From Gemmatimonadota bacterium (lineage in GTDB: Bacteria; Gemmatimonadota; Gemmatimonadetes; Gemmatimonadales; GWC2-71-9): a stretch of 64,000 nt of DNA. Both the position numbers and the translations under genes were made by a program. The number at the start of each line of letters is the position of its first letter. Positions within the stretch are counted from its first letter, which is position 1. The notes beneath the pieces were generated by a model. That model had not been told where the DNA came from and did no database searches. It was given only the letters and a program-made list of their open reading frames with translations. Location: NCBI GenBank assembly GCA_003220935.1, contig QHTT01000065.1, positions 1 to 64,000 of the forward strand, read 5' to 3'. Below, one piece after another: positions 24,317 through 29,733 of this stretch.

Positions 24317-24430
24317 CGCCTGTCGCGTCGCGCTTAAGCTGCGGGCGCAACCCCCGCCGGCGCAAGGAGGTGGAGTCGAGCGGCGCACAGCGCAACTCGT
24401 TCCTAGAGCCCGGGCCTCCGAGCGTCAAGG
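24317..24430 (-). repeat. Degenerate full-span attC site
   Basis: The L' arm is clear (GTCGCGCTTAAGCTGCGGGC from 24325, then CCGCCGGCGCAAGG). The middle aligns with the full sites (GGCGCACAGCGCAACTCGTT against GGCACAACACTCCGCTT), and GAGCGTCAAGG near 24420 corresponds to the L'' arm. Both core heptamers have been lost, so the site should no longer recombine. The C-terminus of the membrane protein at 24403 extends into it. Confidence 0.6.
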
Positions 24431-24819
24431 CTGGTTTGACGGCGGCTGCCCACGAGACGCCCCCACGCCAGGGCTAAGACCACTCCGTACGCGAGGAACG
24501 CCGGCGCGAAGAGCACAAACACGAGCGGCCGCGGCGGCCGAAACCCGGGAGTCGCGATCACGTAGCAGACCACACCAAACAACACAGCGCGTAGCCAGCG
24601 TTGCTGGGGCAGGAAACGTGCGATCACGGCGAGGAGCAGACCGCCGATGGCGCCGGCGATGGCTCCCGCGAACACGACATTGAGGGAACCCCGGACCGTG
24701 AAGCCCGCTGACCGGGCGGTAGCGAGCGCGAATGCATGCATCGCTAGGCGCCCACCGACGCCGAGAAAGAGGGCACCGGAGGCCGCCCCGGCGAGGACTG
24801 CGGTCGTGAACCGATTCAA
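24403..24819 (-). CDS. Small polytopic membrane protein, cassette gene starting in attC
   Basis: The 138-residue product begins at a TTG (24817-24819) that overlaps the stop of the upstream gene as TTGA. It reads NRFTTAVLAGAASGALFLGV, then FAGAIAGAIGGLLLAVIARF, RAVLFGVVCYVIATPGF and FVLFAPAFLAYGVVLALAWG. About four helices are present, with glycine/alanine-rich packing. There is no recognised family. The TTG is part of the attC L'' box GCTTGAA, so both the stop of one cassette gene and the start of the next are made from attC sequence. Confidence 0.6.
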   Translation of the reverse strand: MNRFTTAVLAGAASGALFLGVGGRLAMHAFALATARSAGFTVRGSLNVVFAGAIAGAIGGLLLAVIARFLPQQRWLRAVLFGVVCYVIATPGFRPPRPLVFVLFAPAFLAYGVVLALAWGRLVGSRRQTSLDARRPGL

Positions 24820-24832
24820 GCGCTTGTTAGGC
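24810..24832 (-). repeat. attC R''-L'' arm, truncated
   Basis: The last 18 bases of this stretch are ATTCAAGCGCTTGTTAGGC minus its first base, matching the high-coordinate arm of the intact attC sites; the core GTTAGGC is at 24826-24832. The rest of the site is missing and the next gene begins directly at the L'' box. Confidence 0.7.
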
Positions 24833-25334
24833 CGCGGCCTGACACCGTGAACCGCAGCTCGAGGGTCGCGCCCGCTGGCAGTGCGGCCCAACGGGCAAAC
24901 AGCTCCCGCCGCCTGTCACGCACGTGTCGGAGGTCGTCATCCTTAACGATCCAAGGGGCGTCGAGCCCGTGCTGAGCAGAGTAAGTGGCCGCGGCCGCCT
25001 CGAACTCTGCGGCTGACCACTCCACTCCTGCCCCCCGCTCCCTGTCGAGGAACCCCACGATGAACTCTGATATGAGTGCCTCGGGGGGGAGGGGGCCACG
25101 CGGCCACGGGTTCCCGAAGTCCGTGAGGTCCCAGCCTTCAGCCACCAGCCCGTAGAAACCGCGCGTGTGTCCGAGTACGGTCTCGACGGCATAGTGGGTC
25201 AGATCATGAAGCGGAAAGAAGCGTCCCTGCAGGCCGTTCTGGCGCTGCCATGTGACCGAGCCGTCAGCTCGCAGACAGCTCAAAGCAGCAGACCCGTCGT
25301 TCTTCTTCTTGATGCGGATGAGGAGATCGCTCAT
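24816..25334 (-). CDS. Hypothetical protein, 172 residues, cassette gene
   Basis: The start is ATG 25332-25334; the open frame upstream is read-through of a gene fragment. The product reads SDLLIRIKKKNDGSAALSCL, then DGSVTWQRQNGLQGRFFPLH, DLTHYAVETVLGHTRGFYGL and VAEGWDLTDFGNPWPRGPLP. FPLHDLTHYAVE and the later EFIVGFLDRERGAGVEWSAA are conserved-looking blocks seen in small uncharacterised proteins; a His pair in LHDLTHY could bind metal. The C-terminus crosses the attC core and ends at a TGA formed by GCTTGA. It is cytosolic, with no known role. Confidence 0.6.
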   Translation of the reverse strand: MSDLLIRIKKKNDGSAALSCLRADGSVTWQRQNGLQGRFFPLHDLTHYAVETVLGHTRGFYGLVAEGWDLTDFGNPWPRGPLPPEALISEFIVGFLDRERGAGVEWSAAEFEAAAATYSAQHGLDAPWIVKDDDLRHVRDRRRELFARWAALPAGATLELRFTVSGRGLTSA

Positions 25335-25470
25335 TCGACGAATCTTGCTCGACGAGCGCGTCCACGGTAGCCAGGAACGCTTCGTACCTGTGCTCTTCCC
25401 CTCCCCCAGGGTGTAGGAAGTCCAGGTCGCCGTTGGATCGGGCAATGAAGCCGTCGAGACAGCCTCCACG
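25335..25470 (-). pseudogene. Fragment of a dihydrofolate-reductase-like (RibD C-terminal) protein
   Basis: Directly after the stop of the acetyltransferase, the minus strand encodes GGCLDGFIARSNGDLDFLHP, then GGGEEHRYEAFLATVDALVE and QDSSNE, leading into the start of the next gene. 'S-L-D-G-F-I-A-(R/G)-x-(N/D)-G-D-L-D-(F/W)-L' followed by 'Y-x-(A/E)-F-(L/Y)-A-(T/S)-V-D-(A/T)-L-V' is the N-terminus of RibD-C/DHFR-like reductases. Only about 45 of 180 codons remain, without start or stop. No attC separates it from either neighbour, so it is probably debris from a deletion. Confidence 0.65.
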
Positions 25471-25920
25471 CTACAGGTCTTTCCGGAAGCACCGCACGAG
25501 ACCGACCTCGATAAAACCGAGCGCGCGGTGGGCGGCGGCGCTGACTTCGTTGTCGGGCTGCGCGTCCGATGCAAACTCACGGCAACCTTGCGACCGTCCC
25601 CACTCCTCCGCCGCCGCGATCAGCGCTCGACCGACACCGCGGCCGCGAGCCGTAGGGGCGACGAACCATCCTTCCAGGTACGCCACACGATCGCTGCTGC
25701 ATCCCTCGGCGTACGCGCGAATGGACAGCTCGGCAAACCCGACCGCACATCCGGCTCCCTGCTCGGCGAGGAGCACTGCGAGGGGTTCCCCCGCATCGCC
25801 GGCAAAGAACTGCTCGATCTGCTCACGATGCTCGGCTTCGGAGCCTTCGGGCCAGAGGGCGTGGCGCAGCTGGAGCCACGCGGCCGCGTCGCTCTGCTTC
25901 GCGGGTCGAACGGTGATCAT
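25471..25920 (-). CDS. Aminoglycoside 6'-N-acetyltransferase, AAC(6')-I type, cassette gene
   Basis: The 149-residue GNAT protein starts at ATG 25918-25920. It reads ITVRPAKQSDAAAWLQLRHA, LWPEGSEAEHREQIEQFF, then VGFAELSIRAYAEGC. The acetyl-CoA site is YLEGWFVAPTARGRGVGRAL, followed by EEWGRSQGCREFASDAQPDN and AHRALGFIEVGLVRCFRK. L-W-P near residue 23, F-A-(E/D)-x-S-I-R, L-E-G-x-F-V-x-P, G-C-R-E-x-A-S-D and H-x-A-L-G-F-x-E are the marks of chromosomal AAC(6')-I enzymes of the Ia/Iy group. Length also fits. The attC at 25933 belongs to the preceding cassette. Whether it acetylates aminoglycosides in this host is untested. Confidence 0.82.
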   Translation of the reverse strand: MITVRPAKQSDAAAWLQLRHALWPEGSEAEHREQIEQFFAGDAGEPLAVLLAEQGAGCAVGFAELSIRAYAEGCSSDRVAYLEGWFVAPTARGRGVGRALIAAAEEWGRSQGCREFASDAQPDNEVSAAAHRALGFIEVGLVRCFRKDL

Positions 25921-25932
25921 TGAAGTGCTGCC

Positions 25933-26073
25933 GCCTAACGGATCGCGCTTAAGCTGCGGGCGACCGGCTCGCCAGCGCAAGGATGTGGGACGAAGTCCGT
26001 GCCCCGGGCGGGGCACAACACTCCGCTTCCTTTAGAACGATCAGCGCCCGCCAGCTTCAAGCGCTTGTTAGGC
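25933..26073 (-). repeat. Intact attC site (141 bp)
   Basis: The site is bounded by GCCTAAC (25933-25939) and GTTAGGC (26067-26073). The low-coordinate arm has GCGCTTAAGC-TGCGGGCG and the other arm, reverse-complemented, has GCGCTTGAAGC-TGGCGGGCG. The extra G in GCTTGAAGC corresponds to the extrahelical base that sets attC direction, so the site reads on the minus strand, the same as the genes. It follows the stop of the secreted protein at 26084 by 10 bases. The variable centre contains a GGCACAACACTCCGCTTCC block shared with the other two intact sites. Confidence 0.9.
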
Positions 26074-26083
26074 GGCATTCGCC

Positions 26084-26992
26084 TTACGCGCAGAGCGGCC
26101 ACCAAAGGGTGATCCGCCGTGCGATCGTTTCACGCTCCCCATTGATGTGACTGAATTCGAGCAACCACATGAGGTTGACGAACTGAACCTCACCAGTGGC
26201 CCCGGGCTCGAAGAGGACGTCAGGCCCGACTTCCAGGTGCGCCGCGGCACGGTCGGTGACGATGGTGCGTGTGGTGTCGCGCAGGACCTTGAGCTCAGTG
26301 CCAACGTAATCTTCGGCGTAACACCCCGCGTGCCGCATGAGAACGCGTGCGACGATGAGTCTTTCACGAATTGCTCGCAGCGGCCTGCGTGCCCGAACCT
26401 CGTACCGGGCGCGCACAGCCCCCTTGCTGTAGAGCTGCTCTCGGACGGACCGCTCGGACTCGGGATGTCCAGCCGGGCCAATGAAGTAGCTGCCCGGGCG
26501 GTAGATCTGTGCACATACGCTAAAGGGTGACGAGCAGGTTGGCGTGCTTGTACGCGCCGTGTAGACGGGGCTGACGTAGTAGGAACCAGCCAGATTACCG
26601 TTCCGAGCGATGTACTCTTGCGCGGTGACACGTGTAGAAAACGCCCCGGAGGGGACCTCCAGCAGGCTAAGATCGACCGACACGGCGCCCTCGAAGGGCC
26701 GAGACTCAATAACGTCGGTCCGCGCGACCCAGTAGCGGTCGCCGTGGCGTAGTTGATAGCCCTTGTCCTCGCCGATCCCTACTCGATACCAAGCGGAGTC
26801 GGTGGACGCGTCGACGACCGCGAGCTGCAGTGTGGCGCGGCCGTACTTGGCGATTGGCGCCGTGGATGACGGGAGAGTCCGAAGTGGAACGGAGTCGTGA
26901 GTTACAAGAACGAGCAGCGAATCCTGCGCTGCGCTAGGACTCGCCGCGCTCAAGGCGGCAAGCAAGCTGAGAAGCAGCAAAGGAGCCTTCAC
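26084..26992 (-). CDS. Secreted protein with SH3-like N-terminal region, cassette gene
   Basis: The 302-residue product starts at GTG 26990-26992 with a signal peptide (APLLLLSLLAALSAASPSAA-Q). A region reading VTHDSVPLRTLPSSTAPIAK, then WYRVGIGEDKGYQLRHGDRY and WVARTDVIESRP resembles a bacterial SH3 domain, with its R-x-x-P/P-S-x-x-A-P-I opening and a W-Y-(R/K)-V strand. The rest (GSYYVSPVYTARTSTPTCSS, RARRPLRAIRERLIVARVLM) is not recognised; two cysteine pairs may form disulfides. It is large for a cassette gene, but it lies exactly between two intact attC sites. Confidence 0.65.
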   Translation of the reverse strand: MKAPLLLLSLLAALSAASPSAAQDSLLVLVTHDSVPLRTLPSSTAPIAKYGRATLQLAVVDASTDSAWYRVGIGEDKGYQLRHGDRYWVARTDVIESRPFEGAVSVDLSLLEVPSGAFSTRVTAQEYIARNGNLAGSYYVSPVYTARTSTPTCSSPFSVCAQIYRPGSYFIGPAGHPESERSVREQLYSKGAVRARYEVRARRPLRAIRERLIVARVLMRHAGCYAEDYVGTELKVLRDTTRTIVTDRAAAHLEVGPDVLFEPGATGEVQFVNLMWLLEFSHINGERETIARRITLWWPLCA

Positions 26993-27018
26993 GAGCGGCT
27001 TGGGTTCTGGCGAATGCT

Positions 27019-27160
27019 GCCTAACGGATCGCGCTTAAGCTGCGGGCGACCCGCCCGCCGGCGCAAGGGTGTGGGACGCAGTCCGGGCCCCGCCAGGGGC
27101 ACAACACTCCGCTTCCCTTAAAGCGATCACCGCCCGCCAGCTTCAAAGCGCTTGTTAGGC
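27019..27160 (-). repeat. Intact attC site (142 bp)
   Basis: The site runs from GCCTAAC (27019-27025) to GTTAGGC (27154-27160). Both arms match the attC at 25933 apart from one extra A (CTTCAAAGCG) in the L'' arm. The hicA stop lies one base beyond the core. It is read on the minus strand by the same L''/L' asymmetry, and its 142-bp span forms one long imperfect hairpin. Confidence 0.9.
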
Positions 27161-27161
27161 A

Positions 27162-27347
27162 TCACGGCTCAGGAACCTCGAGGTCGCGGCAGATCTTGCG
27201 CGCCAAGAAGTCGTTGATATCACGATGCCTCGGCACTGTGGAGGTCTTGCGCGCCGGGCGATTGATGTAGACAGAGTGGTTAGCACCTTCCCGCAACAAC
27301 TCACAACCATGAGCCGTGAGATGGCGAACGAGGTCACGCCGCTTCAA
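27162..27347 (-). CDS. hicA: HicA-type mRNA interferase toxin, cassette gene
   Basis: The 61-residue product starts at TTG 27345-27347, overlapping the hicB stop as TTGA. It reads KRRDLVRHLTAHGCELLREG, ANHSVYINRPARKTSTVPRH and RDINDFLARKICRDLEVPEP. 'L-x(6)-G-(F/C)-x-x-(L/V)-R-x-G-(S/A)-(N/H)-H-x-x-(Y/F)' with 'T-V-P-R-H-x-(D/E)-I' is the double-stranded-RNA-binding-like fold of HicA; the His in ANHSVY is the expected catalytic residue. HicA cleaves mRNA when free of its antitoxin. Order here is antitoxin first. Toxin-antitoxin cassettes are known to stabilise integron arrays. Confidence 0.82.
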   Translation of the reverse strand: MKRRDLVRHLTAHGCELLREGANHSVYINRPARKTSTVPRHRDINDFLARKICRDLEVPEP

Positions 27348-27568
27348 GCGAGCGTGATCTTGAAACGTTCGCGGATGACGGGACGGTTGCCCAACGCTTC
27401 CTGTGCCAGAGTGCGGTTGGCCTCCAACACCAAACGCACAGCTTCATCGAGGTTGGCGCGGGCCTCCTCGATCGTCGCGCCCTGGGTGTTGGCGCCCGGG
27501 AGCTCTTCCACGAAGGCGATGTAGCCTTCGGGCACCTTCTCGAACACGGCGGTTAGTTGAAGGGTCAT
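27344..27568 (-). CDS. hicB: HicB-type antitoxin, cassette gene
   Basis: The 74-residue protein starts at ATG 27566-27568. It reads TLQLTAVFEKVPEGYIAFVE, ELPGANTQGATIEEARANLD and EAVRLVLEANRTLAQEALGN. The 'F-E-x-x-x-E-G-(Y/G)-x-A-x-x-x-E-L-P-G-(A/C)-x-(T/S)-Q-G-x-T-x-E-E-A-x-x-N-(L/I)-x-E-A' pattern is the partial RNase H-like fold of HicB. No DNA-binding C-terminal domain is visible, so autorepression may need HicA or another factor. It is the first gene of a two-gene cassette between attC sites at 27019 and 27601. Confidence 0.85.
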   Translation of the reverse strand: MTLQLTAVFEKVPEGYIAFVEELPGANTQGATIEEARANLDEAVRLVLEANRTLAQEALGNRPVIRERFKITLA

Positions 27569-27600
27569 GGCACTCAATGTAACACGGAGGCTCGGGTGAT

Positions 27601-27741
27601 GCCTAACGGCTCGCGCTTAAGCTGCGGGCGACTCGCCCGCCGGCGCCAGAGTACTGGACGAACGTCCCTTCTCGCCAGGGCACAAACACTCCGCTTCCTT
27701 TAGGGCGATCACCGCCCGCCAGCTTCACGCGCTTGTTAGGC
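27601..27741 (-). repeat. Intact attC site (141 bp), first after attI
   Basis: The site runs from GCCTAAC (27601-27607) to GTTAGGC (27735-27741). Arms match the sites at 25933 and 27019, with ACGGCTCGCGCTTAAGCTGC on one side and AGCTTCACGCGCTTGTTAGG on the other. The L'' arm here has TTCACGCGC instead of TTCAAGCGC, which weakens pairing at the extrahelical-base position. The centre diverges more than between the other two sites, which suggests it is older or came from a different donor. Confidence 0.88.
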
Positions 27742-27768
27742 GCCGGCTTCACGCCACCGACAAACAGC

Positions 27769-28173
27769 TTAAATAACGATGTCGACAAGGCTGCCAGACG
27801 ACACTGCGTGCCACACTGAGTCCGAGGGGCTGATCGTGTCTGGCGGCCGAGGAGTGTCTGGCAGCCGAGCCGCTGCAGGAGTCGAAATGTCGTGGGTCTC
27901 GACGGCCAGCACGCGCGTGAGCCCACGCGCGCAGTCGACCTCCCGGTGCTCAAGCTGGTACTGCGCCAAAAAGACAGGGCCGCTGCGATCGAGGTCCCAG
28001 CGCAGCCAGACGCGACGGAGCCCGTCAGTACGTTGCAAGGTGGCGGTGTCGAGATCAATCGCCTCGGAACCCGTGGCGATGAGTTGAGCCCATCGGTGAG
28101 GACGGGTACTCTGGGCCGCAGCAACATGGGTGGTCGAGAGAACCAGGAGGACTAGGCAGGAGAATGGTCGCAT
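27769..28173 (-). CDS. Hypothetical secreted protein, first cassette gene
   Basis: The start is ATG 28171-28173, preceded by GGAGG at a good distance. The 134-residue product has a signal peptide (RPFSCLVLLVLSTTHVAAAQ) and a mature part reading WAQLIATGSEAIDLDTATLQ, RTDGLRRVWLRWDLDR, then FLAQYQLEHREVDCARGLTR. The pattern 'W-x-x-I-x-x-G-x-x-x-x-I-D-x-x-(S/T)-(V/L)' and 'R-x-x-W-x-R' with a conserved Cys resembles the small surface-adhesin-like or lipoprotein families that measure about 130 residues. No role is known. The next cassette boundary at 27741 is 28 bases away, short as expected. Confidence 0.6.
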   Translation of the reverse strand: MRPFSCLVLLVLSTTHVAAAQSTRPHRWAQLIATGSEAIDLDTATLQRTDGLRRVWLRWDLDRSGPVFLAQYQLEHREVDCARGLTRVLAVETHDISTPAAARLPDTPRPPDTISPSDSVWHAVSSGSLVDIVI

Positions 28174-28202
28174 GTAAGCCTCCACTGTGCGGAGGTGCCG
28201 GC

Positions 28203-28268
28203 GCCTAACGTGAATTCGACATACCGTATTAGAGTAAACGGCTCGATCCTGAGAATCTGCCTAGGATA
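28203..28268 (-). other. Probable integron attI region with core recombination site
   Basis: A single core heptamer (GCCTAAC at 28203-28209, GTTAGGC on the minus strand) lies 30 bases before the first cassette gene. It has no attC arm on its high-coordinate side; instead come AT-richer bases (TGAATTCGACATACCGTATT). That is what an attI site looks like: one core at the cassette junction and unique sequence on the integrase side. The boundary at 28268 is my estimate from the usual attI length of about 65 bp. Integrase-binding direct repeats could not be defined by eye. Confidence 0.65.
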
Positions 28269-28319
28269 GCCTTCTGCAGCTGCTTGGAATGAAATCGGCG
28301 GGTCCGCCTAAACGCAATA

Positions 28320-29185
28320 TTAGAGCGTGTCCGCTGGGCTGCGCACGCCTCGACCTCCCCGACGAAGAACGTGCGTGTAGATCATGGTTGTCGCCACATT
28401 GCGATGACCGAGCAGGTCCTGAACGGTTTCGAATGTCGTAGCCCGATTCGAGGAGATGGGTCGCGAACGAATGCCGCAACGTGTGACAGCTCGCAGGTTT
28501 GGCGATCCGTGCGGCCCTCACGAAACGCGCGCTGCACCACGGTCTCGTGCAAGTGATGCCGCCGCCGTTGACCAGTGCGAGGCTCCTCATATCCGCGGCT
28601 CGCAGGGAACACCCACTGCCATCCCCAGTCGCGTCCCGCTTGCGGATACTTGGCCCCCAATGCCCCCGGCAACTCGACCCATCCCGCCCCCTCCTCCACA
28701 TCCCGTTTATGCTGCGCCCGCACCGCCGCCAGATGATGCAGCAGCGGCCCCTTCAATCGCTCCGGCAACATGGTCACCCGATCGCGATCCCCCTTGCCTC
28801 CACGCACCGTGATCTCGTTTGCTGCGAAATCGATGTCCTTCACCCGCAACCGCAACGCCTCGAGCAAGCGGCACGCCGGCGACCAACGCCGATGCGCCTC
28901 GACCCCTCAGCCGGGCGAATATGCGACGGACTTCGTCGCGGGTGAGAACGACCGGCACCCGCTCAGGTCGCTTGGCGCGCACCAACGCGTCCAACCACCC
29001 GACGGGTACGTCCATCACATCCCGATACAAGAACACCAATGCCGACAGCGCTTGGTTCTGCGTCGACGCGCTCACTCGGCGATCCACAGCGAGGCAGGAA
29101 AGGAAACGCGTGACCTCCCCCTCGCCTAGCTCGCGTGGATGCCGGAGACCAGAGAACCGCACGAACCGCCGCACCACACCAGCCT
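28320..29185 (-). pseudogene. intI: Integron integrase, N-truncated and frameshifted
   Basis: Segments in three frames make one tyrosine recombinase. They are VVRRFVRFSGLRHPRELGEG, then [79 protein letters not shown], and after one extra [21 protein letters not shown] with TAA at 28320-28322. The block [20 protein letters not shown] is the insertion unique to IntI, so this is not XerC/D. The patch holding the first catalytic Arg is scrambled and the first 25-30 residues are missing. H-x-x-R and the Tyr remain. It is transcribed toward attI. Confidence 0.85.
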
Positions 29186-29399
29186 GATGGATGGTGCCCC
29201 GCCCCGGAGTGACTAACTCAGGGGGGCTGCCATCCCCTCACCCTACGGCGAACGCCTCGGTTGGCAAGGGCGAAAAATTGCGAGCCTTCGCACTACTCGG
29301 CGCACGCCAGATGGATGCGGAGCTCGCACCTCTGAGCGTCTCGGGACAGCATCAGCAGTCGAGTGTGAGGTCACGCGACGCCGGCGCCACCCGGCGGAC

Positions 29400-29672
29400 C
29401 CGCAGCGCAGCACCGTGGCTGCACCAGACGCTGCGCGCAAACCGCGGATCTCGACCTCCTCCTTGGCGTCCAACACCGCCACCTCGACGACGGGGTCGAG
29501 CTGCGGGCGACGAGCCGCAAGGTCTCGGATGTGCGACGTCCGTGCGCCACCCGCAAGAAGTCTGCGGCGTCGAGCCCACGCTCGGCCGCCCACACGTGCC
29601 AGATGAGCTCGATGCACTCCCGCTAATCAACGAGTACGCCATCCAGATCGAACAGAATGGGTCGGAATGGAA
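29400..29672 (-). pseudogene. HAD-superfamily phosphatase remnant
   Basis: The minus strand encodes PILFDLDGVLVD, the HAD nucleophile motif, and then a TAG at 29623-29625. Past the stop the frame continues WAAERGLDAADFLRVAHGRR and TSETLRLVA. It then shifts frame to PQLDPVVEVAVLDAKEEVEI and RGLRAASGAA. Those are the cap-domain segments of beta-phosphoglucomutase-like or sugar-phosphatase HAD enzymes. The C-terminal two thirds are absent. With the integrase remnant, this makes 28.3-29.7 kb a stretch of decayed genes; 29190-29400 itself holds nothing I can identify. Confidence 0.7.
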
Positions 29673-29733
29673 TGAATCTCCTCCGCGGCACGCGCGTCTC
29701 CAACCGGCCTTCACACGGCCTTCACACCGGCCT

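Noticed and set aside
27603-28127. Minus-strand frame containing PNKRVKLAGGDRPKGSG as a separate protein
   Set aside because: That peptide is translation of the attC arm. The real gene in this place is the signal-peptide protein 27769-28173 in another frame.
15198-28209. CRISPR array, suggested by regularly spaced repeats of about 30-140 bp
   Set aside because: Spacing is by whole genes, repeats are paired inverted arms with attC cores, and no cas gene is present.
28320-29185. Reading the recombinase as XerC/XerD or a phage integrase
   Set aside because: The [11 protein letters not shown] block and the preceding KYPQAGR are specific to integron integrases, and attC sites adjoin.
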